Assembly (NCBI GenBank): GCA_903854795.1
Contig: CAINXF010000210.1
Span: forward strand, 1 to 7,841
Direction of reading: 5' to 3'
Source of the DNA: Candidatus Kerfeldbacteria bacterium
Lineage (GTDB): Bacteria; Patescibacteriota; Patescibacteriia; SBBC01
Length of the DNA: 7,841 nucleotides
Shown here: positions 2,571 through 7,841 of the stretch, piece after piece
Position numbering within the stretch: the stretch's first letter is position 1
How the letters are laid out: every line of letters starts with the position of its first letter
The notes under the pieces: generated by a model
Database searches by the model: none
Seen by the model: the letters and a program-made list of their open reading frames with translations, nothing else
What the model was told of the DNA's origin: nothing
Position numbers and translations under genes: made by a program

Positions 2571-4775
2571 CTACTTTTCCTTTTGTTGGATGATCAGCGA
2601 GAGCGTCTGTGCGGCATCCAGGGAACTGGAGTTAGACACGCTCGATGACTTCTGGCGACCCGGCGGGAACGAGCTCCACACTATCGAGTCACTATCAGTG
2701 ACCGATAAGCCGAAATCGAACGTTTGATTCCTTGCGCCTGCCTGTTTTCCCACCGTGAGATCGTAGCGGTCGAGGCTCCCAACAATCTTGAACGGCAATT
2801 GGTAAGTTAAGCGGAACGTGGCCGACTGTCCAGGCTGCAGCGAAGTCCAATTACCGAATACGGTCTTACCGAACTCGTCATTGATCCGGGTGCCGGTCGA
2901 TTCATCGACGAACGCGCGACCCTCGAACGAAGTGAGTAATGCGTTCGGCTTCGATCCTGCCGGAAGCGTCTGGTACGACGACGCGGGCATCGGTGTGAAT
3001 CCTTCGGCGTCGATGAGCTTCGAGCCGAGCGGCACATACAGACGATGGTATGTCCTATTCTCGGAACCAGTGAACGGATCGCCCGCGGTGCCGCCATGCG
3101 TCCTCGTCACTTCGACAGCAACGGTCGCGGTACCGTCCGCAGCAACGACCACACGATCTTTGATGACATCCTTCATGACACCGTCGGTCTTCCCACCACC
3201 GATGTTAGTATTCACCAGTTCGACGAAGTCGCCGTTCGACGTTAGCATGCTACCGGACCACCCGAGATCCTTCACCTGCTGTTCTATCGTCGCGTCACCT
3301 GACCATAGCTGTACGTCGCCGGCCGATGCGCTCTTCGCGAACACCGCGATGAGTTGCGGGTACTGCGACATTTGGAGCTTCGAGAGACGCTCAGTGATCG
3401 CTGGGATCAAATCGACGATGAACTGCTTCGGGTTGTTTGCGCGGAGGTCATAGTTCTGCTCGACCTGCTGCTGCGAGATCTGCGTAAAGTTCGTTTGATC
3501 GATCGTGACCTTGTAGGACGGCAGCTCGATTGGTCCGGTGATCGCGAGAAGTTCCTCGATCAGCTGCGGCGTGAACGCGACGATGCCATGCGGCGCGAAT
3601 CCCCGCGCCTGCTGGTAGAACGCAGCGATCTGCTGCGCACTCGTCGGGAAATCCGGGAACCAGTTCGCATCACGGAAGTACCAGCTCGGTACGATGACCT
3701 GCAGCGGTTTCGGTGGCGCGACCGTGGCGGGCAAGTATTGATCGATATCGAAGCTGCCGCGGCTCGGCGCATCGAGCATCTTGAACGTGCCGTTATCCAT
3801 CCGCATCAGCGCGAAGCTACCGATGAACCCACCGGTCGGCCTGAGCTCGTTCGAGTTCTGGAAGATGAAGAGGTACTCCGACGGTGCGTTCACTCCGAAC
3901 ACATCGGCCAGCACGTGCGTACCATTACCGAGGTTCGTGAGGCTCCCCTGCAACCCTGGCAGCACGTCCTGGATGCGATTCACCTGGTCGCGGTACTGCG
4001 CCGGGATGTCGCTCGCGCGGACCTGTGCGAGTTCATTGGATGCCGAAGTGACGTCCGCAACAATCGTATCGAGGCTGTGCTGGTTCGCGTCGATGTTCTT
4101 CAAAAAACCCGCGATGCTCGAGAAGCCCTCGCCAGTCGAGGTGAGCGGTGCCGCCAGCGTCGCAAACACAGAGCCGGCATCAGTGAATGAACGCGCGGCG
4201 TTCACCAGGTGCTTTGCGCTCTTGAGCTTCGATCCTGCGATCGGTAAATGCGAGACGACGACCGAGAGCGTCGGGTTCAACTCATTGAACGCCGAGTCCG
4301 CGTTCGCAAAACTCTGCGACGCGTTCTCGAGCGCCGTTTGCGCCGAAGTGAGGTCGTGTGATTCCGCCTTTGCACCCGCGACCTGCAGCGACACGTACCC
4401 CGACCGTGCAAGCGAGAGTACCTTGTTCTTTACGCCGATCACTTGTCCGTACGCAGCAACTCCCGCGAATATGACAAGGATTGCTGCGGCGATGATCGGA
4501 AACGCGCCGAGGTTCACCCGCTGGACGAACGCGTGCGTCTTCATTTTCTGTGCATCAAACGACGACTTCATCGACGCGAGATGTGTGTGGTGCCGCTTCG
4601 TACGAGGCAGCTTCACTGACGGCGCGCGCTTCTTCTGCCAGAACGTCTCGAGCGTCTCACCACGCGTGGGTGGTGCTGGCCGCTGCGTGACATGCGCACG
4701 AAGGTCGAGCACGTTCTGCAACGGCACGTCGTCGTAGCGTTCGGGGGGTGGTGGTGTGTATTCGGTCGGTTTCAT
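2571..4775 (-). CDS. DUF4012 domain-containing membrane-anchored protein
   Basis: This 734-aa protein starts at ATG 4775-4773, overlapping the TGA of the upstream glycosyltransferase as ATGA, and ends at TAG 2573-2571. The N-terminal 88 residues are proline-rich and then basic, probably cytoplasmic. One membrane helix spans about residues 89-110. A long stretch rich in Ala, Ser and Asn with helical character (about 115-290) follows, then the DUF4012 core. Typical core segments are QNSNELRPTGGFIGSF (306-321) and FRDANWFPDFPTSA (367-380). The rest is strand-rich and should lie outside the cytoplasmic membrane. DUF4012 proteins are common in Actinobacteria and Patescibacteria and are often found in polysaccharide loci, but their biochemical role is not known. 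Position as last gene of this operon suggests action on the finished or exported polymer, such as attachment or assembly; that is inference. Confidence 0.88.
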   Translation of the reverse strand: MKPTEYTPPPPERYDDVPLQNVLDLRAHVTQRPAPPTRGETLETFWQKKRAPSVKLPRTKRHHTHLASMKSSFDAQKMKTHAFVQRVNLGAFPIIAAAILVIFAGVAAYGQVIGVKNKVLSLARSGYVSLQVAGAKAESHDLTSAQTALENASQSFANADSAFNELNPTLSVVVSHLPIAGSKLKSAKHLVNAARSFTDAGSVFATLAAPLTSTGEGFSSIAGFLKNIDANQHSLDTIVADVTSASNELAQVRASDIPAQYRDQVNRIQDVLPGLQGSLTNLGNGTHVLADVFGVNAPSEYLFIFQNSNELRPTGGFIGSFALMRMDNGTFKMLDAPSRGSFDIDQYLPATVAPPKPLQVIVPSWYFRDANWFPDFPTSAQQIAAFYQQARGFAPHGIVAFTPQLIEELLAITGPIELPSYKVTIDQTNFTQISQQQVEQNYDLRANNPKQFIVDLIPAITERLSKLQMSQYPQLIAVFAKSASAGDVQLWSGDATIEQQVKDLGWSGSMLTSNGDFVELVNTNIGGGKTDGVMKDVIKDRVVVAADGTATVAVEVTRTHGGTAGDPFTGSENRTYHRLYVPLGSKLIDAEGFTPMPASSYQTLPAGSKPNALLTSFEGRAFVDESTGTRINDEFGKTVFGNWTSLQPGQSATFRLTYQLPFKIVGSLDRYDLTVGKQAGARNQTFDFGLSVTDSDSIVWSSFPPGRQKSSSVSNSSSLDAAQTLSLIIQQKEK

Positions 4776-5905
4776 CGATTGGATGGGATACGCACGGTAT
4801 TGTACACCGCGAGCGTCTGCGCCGCCATCTTCCGCCAGCTGAACAACTCAATTCGTTTCGTGCCGTTACTACGGAGCTGGTCACGCAACGGGTGGTCGTC
4901 GATCACGCGTCGGATGGCCGTTGCCATGTCGCTCACGTTCAACGGATCAAAGTAATATGCCGCATCGCCGAACACCTCGGGGAAACACGACGCACGTGCC
5001 GCAACGACTGGGACGCCGCGCACCATGGCCTCAAGCCCTGGAAGACCGAATCCCTCGTAGAGCGATGGGAACACGTGCGCGACCGCGCCACGATAGAGCG
5101 CATCGAGCATCTCGTCGTCGACGTATCCGGAAAATTTAACAAATGCATCGGCGTGCTTTTCGTGCACATATTCCTGTAATCGTCTGAAAAAGAAATCCTC
5201 ACGGCCGACGAGCAACAACGAGACCGCCCTACCGCTGTGTCGGATCTGCGGCAACGCATCGATGAGCCGTTCGAGGTTCTTGTGCGGATAGGCGTTCCCG
5301 ACACAGATGAGATACGGCTCCTTAAACCGAGAGGCATCCGGTATGGTCACCGAAACGTTCGATGGCGGTGCAATAAACCCTTCATACGTCACCGCGATCT
5401 TTGCCTCTGGATACCCAAAATGCTTGACGATGTCCTGTTTCGTATAGTTGGTGACCGTCACCACATGATCGGCACGCTTGACCGCCGTCCTGATCACCGC
5501 GCGGTATGCCAATTGTTTGAGCCAATACTTGATCGGTTCCAGCGTCGAAGCGCGTGGCGTCGGGAACTTACTCAAAATGAGATCATGGATAGTCACGACG
5601 TACGGGCGCGGCGACAACAACGGCACGTTAAAGTGCAGGTAGTGCATGAAATCGACGTTCGTGCGACGCACCGCACGCGGGAACTGCAATTGCTCATCAC
5701 GCGAGTACCACCGCCACGGCGCGCGGACTTTCGTGAACCGTGGCGAGGACGGCTGAAACAAGTCGAAATTTTCATCGCGCAAAAATACACAGTACTCATT
5801 CACTGTGTCGATCTGTTCGAGCTCCTCAATAAGACGCTGGGAATACCGGCCGATGCCGGTTCCCACACTTGGTCCAAAAAATCGCGCGTCGATACCGATG
5901 CGCAT
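4772..5905 (-). CDS. GT4-family glycosyltransferase (GT-B fold)
   Basis: 377 aa, the normal length for the family. It would add a sugar from a nucleotide-sugar donor to the lipid-linked glycan at the cytoplasmic face of the membrane. The N-terminus has a glycine-rich acceptor-domain motif (GTGIGRY, residues 15-21), and TIHDLI (105-110) is typical of this subgroup. The C-terminal donor domain shows YLICVGNAYPHKN (198-210, with the phosphate-binding Lys at 209) and the E-x7-E motif EGFGLPGLE (Glu284 and Glu292). The closest well-known relatives are mannosyl- and rhamnosyltransferases of O-antigen and capsule loci, but donor and linkage cannot be read from sequence. The ATG (5905-5903) follows the stop of the Wzz-like gene by one base and has only a weak ribosome binding site, so it is probably translationally coupled. 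Its TGA overlaps the next start. Confidence 0.93.
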   Translation of the reverse strand: MRIGIDARFFGPSVGTGIGRYSQRLIEELEQIDTVNEYCVFLRDENFDLFQPSSPRFTKVRAPWRWYSRDEQLQFPRAVRRTNVDFMHYLHFNVPLLSPRPYVVTIHDLILSKFPTPRASTLEPIKYWLKQLAYRAVIRTAVKRADHVVTVTNYTKQDIVKHFGYPEAKIAVTYEGFIAPPSNVSVTIPDASRFKEPYLICVGNAYPHKNLERLIDALPQIRHSGRAVSLLLVGREDFFFRRLQEYVHEKHADAFVKFSGYVDDEMLDALYRGAVAHVFPSLYEGFGLPGLEAMVRGVPVVAARASCFPEVFGDAAYYFDPLNVSDMATAIRRVIDDHPLRDQLRSNGTKRIELFSWRKMAAQTLAVYNTVRIPSNR

Positions 5906-5906
5906 A

Positions 5907-6533
5907 CTACTGCTCGATCCGTGGCTTCACTGAAAGGTACTCGACCAGCGGGATGAGGAACACAATGAGCGTCAATGCGACGACCAGTGCGGCAAGGGCG
6001 ATGAGGATCGGATTCGGTTTCGCGAGGACGACCACGGGATTCGCCGAGACCACCTCGAACTGCGACTTGTCCTGTGCGACCTGGTTCAGGCTCGCGGTGC
6101 GCGATGAAATCTCAGCCGCGAGCGCGGTCGCGATCTTCTGTCCCTCGGATTCGGTCGACGTCGAATACGTCACCACAATGTTCTGCGCGGAGTACTTTTT
6201 CGTCTTAAAGCGCGAGCTCAGGTTTTGGAGCGTATCGACGTGGCTCGGAAGCCCCGCACGATCGTAGATACTCACAAGGACCGACGGCGTCTGGAGCCAA
6301 CTCACGACCGTCTGTGAGAAAAGGTCCGCCGCCTGCAGCGCGTAGTAGCCGCCGTACTGATACTGGTTCGTCTGCACCTCGGTCGCGCCGTTCACCGCGA
6401 ACGAAATCGACGTCGTGTAGTAGTGCGGCCGCAGGTACGACCACGCGAACGCGCCGCCAACGACGACCACTAGCAAGGCTATCGACAACTTCCAACGTCG
6501 TTTGTAGAGCATGAGTGATTCTCGAAGTTCCAT
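5907..6533 (-). CDS. Short Wzz/CapA-type polysaccharide chain-length protein
   Basis: 208 aa from ATG 6533-6531 to TAG 5909-5907. The start is fixed by AAAGGAA (plus 6542-6548), 8 nt upstream; the frame is open further back, but that part overlaps the preceding gene. The layout is the classic one for chain-length regulators: a short cytoplasmic start (MELRESLMLYKRRWK), helix 1 at about 15-32, an extracytoplasmic domain of about 140 residues, a proline motif (KPNP, 172-175) just before helix 2 (about 176-197), and a short basic tail. Wzz proteins of Gram-negative bacteria are usually over 300 aa, so this one resembles the shorter Gram-positive CapA/Cps4C type. In those systems the partner is a tyrosine kinase; none is fused here and none lies in the window. 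It probably sets polymer length or activates export. The gap to the upstream gene is 22 bp. Confidence 0.85.
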   Translation of the reverse strand: MELRESLMLYKRRWKLSIALLVVVVGGAFAWSYLRPHYYTTSISFAVNGATEVQTNQYQYGGYYALQAADLFSQTVVSWLQTPSVLVSIYDRAGLPSHVDTLQNLSSRFKTKKYSAQNIVVTYSTSTESEGQKIATALAAEISSRTASLNQVAQDKSQFEVVSANPVVVLAKPNPILIALAALVVALTLIVFLIPLVEYLSVKPRIEQ

Positions 6534-6555
6534 ACGTGCTGTTCCTTTCTTAACG

Positions 6556-7692
6556 TTATGAAATGCGCGGCATGTGCTGGTACGCCTGCTCGTGCGCGTC
6601 CCATGCCCTCTCGACCGCCTCGGAGAAGCGTTGTTTGAAGTGTACCACATCGAACTTCAGCGCGTGCGCACGTACCGTCTCGGGGTCGAATTTCTCCGGC
6701 GTGAAGCGGATCACCGCGTCGGCGAGCGATTCCCACTCCTGCTCATAGAAGAACGTGCCGTTGACACCTTCTTGTACGGTCTCGAGCGCACCGCCTGCCG
6801 CAAAAGCGATGACCGGCCTTCCTGAGGCGTTCGCCTCGAGCGGTGTCAGACCGAAATCCTCCTCCTGTGGGTGGAGGAATGCGATGCATCCCTGGTAGAG
6901 TTTGCGGACCTCGTCATGCGACACCCTGCCGAGGAACTCGATGTTCGGCTTCGCCATTTCGCGTAACTTCTTTTCCTCGGGTCCGTCACCGAAGATCTTC
7001 AACGGAATACCGAGACGGTTGAACGCCCGAATTGCGAGGTCGTATCGCTTGTACGGCACGAGACGCCCCCCGATGAGATAGTAGTTACCGACGGTACCGA
7101 TCGTGAAACCGGAGGTGTCCACTGGACAATGCATAATAGTGCTCTCCCTGCGGTAGTATTTCGTGATACGACGCTGCACCGTACGGGAGTTGGCGAAAAA
7201 GACATCAACGCGATCGGCGGCGATTCGGTCCCACTGCCGTATCCCCGTCAGCATGAACGGGATGAACTTCTTCACGATACCGGGGTAGTGCAGCTCGTCG
7301 ACGTACCGATGCGTATCGCTCCAGAGGTATCGCGTCGGTGAATGACAATAGTCGATGTGCAACGTCTTCGGGAGTGTCAGGACGCCACGCGCGAACGACG
7401 CGGAATTAGAGATGACGAGATCATACTCGTTCAGCTCGTACCGCTCGACCGCGTTCGCCATCCATGGGAGATACATCTGGTAATGCCGCACGCCGAAGGG
7501 CATTCGCTGCAAGAACGACGTCCTGATGTCACGCGATAGGAACACCTTATTGGCTCGCGTGTGATCGTGGATAAGTGTATACGTCGGCGCGCCAGGGTAC
7601 ATGTCTTGCAGGATCGCGAGCACACGCTCGGCGCCGCCATCCTGTCCGAGATGATCATGCACGAGTGCGACTTTTCGGGGCGGTTTGTTCAT
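6556..7692 (-). CDS. GT4-family glycosyltransferase (WbaZ-like)
   Basis: 378 aa. The start at 7692 is chosen because its ATG overlaps the TGA of the preceding sugar transferase as ATGA; a frame-internal ATG at 7764 would lie inside that gene. The N-terminal motif [18 protein letters not shown] (8-25) is characteristic of a GT4 subgroup that includes WbaZ-type mannosyltransferases. [10 protein letters not shown] (115-124) is another mark of the subgroup. In the donor domain, [10 protein letters not shown] (209-218) supplies Arg210 and Lys215 for the donor phosphates, and EDFGLTPLE (278-286) is the E-x7-E motif. It should act on the lipid-linked first sugar made by its upstream neighbour. The exact sugar is not known. 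The stop TAA is at 6558-6556. Confidence 0.93.
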   Translation of the reverse strand: MNKPPRKVALVHDHLGQDGGAERVLAILQDMYPGAPTYTLIHDHTRANKVFLSRDIRTSFLQRMPFGVRHYQMYLPWMANAVERYELNEYDLVISNSASFARGVLTLPKTLHIDYCHSPTRYLWSDTHRYVDELHYPGIVKKFIPFMLTGIRQWDRIAADRVDVFFANSRTVQRRITKYYRRESTIMHCPVDTSGFTIGTVGNYYLIGGRLVPYKRYDLAIRAFNRLGIPLKIFGDGPEEKKLREMAKPNIEFLGRVSHDEVRKLYQGCIAFLHPQEEDFGLTPLEANASGRPVIAFAAGGALETVQEGVNGTFFYEQEWESLADAVIRFTPEKFDPETVRAHALKFDVVHFKQRFSEAVERAWDAHEQAYQHMPRIS

Positions 7693-7841
7693 ACGGCGGA
7701 TTTCATAGATAGTACGACCCACGGCGTCTTCGAGAGGATCTGAAGGTCGAGTTTGAACGACCAATTCTCGATGTAAAACATATCGAGCCGTGTCTCATCC
7801 TCGAAGCTTAGGTCGGAACGTCCTGAGGTTTGCGCCATGCC
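7689..7841 (-). CDS. Polyprenyl-phosphate sugar-phosphate transferase, C-terminal part
   Basis: The last 50 codons of a gene that enters from the right edge, ending at TGA 7691-7689. The residues [15 protein letters not shown], then YIENWS and LDLQIL, are the conserved C-terminal signature of the bacterial sugar transferase family (WcaJ, WbaP, CpsE relatives). These membrane enzymes move a sugar-1-phosphate from a nucleotide sugar to undecaprenyl phosphate and so start a polysaccharide repeat unit. The catalytic and membrane parts lie outside the window. Its stop overlaps the start of the next glycosyltransferase by the ATGA pattern, which shows that both belong to one operon. The substrate cannot be inferred from this fragment. 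Confidence 0.85.
   Translation of the reverse strand, partial: GMAQTSGRSDLSFEDETRLDMFYIENWSFKLDLQILSKTPWVVLSMKSAV

Noticed and set aside
3781..4737. Plus-strand frame of 318 codons, with another at 3354-4190
   Set aside because: Both lie antisense to the well-supported DUF4012 gene and have shadow-frame composition with no recognisable domain.
7690..7764. Upstream start for the first glycosyltransferase
   Set aside because: It lies inside the coding sequence of the sugar transferase in another frame; the ATGA overlap at 7692 and the family's usual N-terminus support the shorter form.

Overview
The window looks like chromosomal DNA of an uncultured bacterium using the standard genetic code (TGA, TAG and TAA all act as stops). 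A DUF4012 protein, a short Wzz-type protein and GT4 glycosyltransferases packed into overlapping genes, next to many small unrecognised genes, resemble Candidate Phyla Radiation (Patescibacteria) genomes. That placement is an inference from gene content, because no rRNA or other marker is present. Every well-supported gene lies on the minus strand, so the window is best read from right to left.

Positions 7841 to 2571 hold a surface-polysaccharide operon. In transcription order it contains the C-terminus of a polyprenyl-phosphate sugar-phosphate transferase, a GT4 glycosyltransferase, a short Wzz/CapA-like chain-length protein, a second GT4 glycosyltransferase and a 734-aa membrane-anchored DUF4012 protein. 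Two junctions are ATGA stop/start overlaps, one gap is a single base and one is 22 bases, so the set is almost certainly co-transcribed and translationally coupled. The expected logic is: load the first sugar on the lipid carrier, extend it, control chain length, then a DUF4012 step of unknown nature outside the membrane.

Positions 2570 to about 1990 hold no convincing protein gene. They contain a perfect 20-bp palindrome, a good minus-strand promoter (TTGACA, 17 bp, TATTCT), about 200 nt of structured sequence and a 17-bp intrinsic terminator. Together these make a strong candidate small-RNA gene. Beyond it lies a GC-rich inverted-repeat element of the dispersed-repeat type and a doubtful short plus-strand frame with a good ribosome binding site.

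Positions 1990 to 1 hold four small minus-strand genes: an 81-aa secreted/membrane protein, a 60-aa two-helix membrane protein, a 139-aa basic protein and a truncated three-helix membrane protein. They sit in repeated non-coding modules. Each gene is preceded by a box like GCTCGTTA and a hairpin. The first three are each followed, 26 to 40 nt after the stop, by a double hairpin whose outer half is conserved and whose inner half varies. Two leaders also carry a homologous 55-nt hairpin. This cassette-like, hairpin-delimited array is the most unusual thing in the window.
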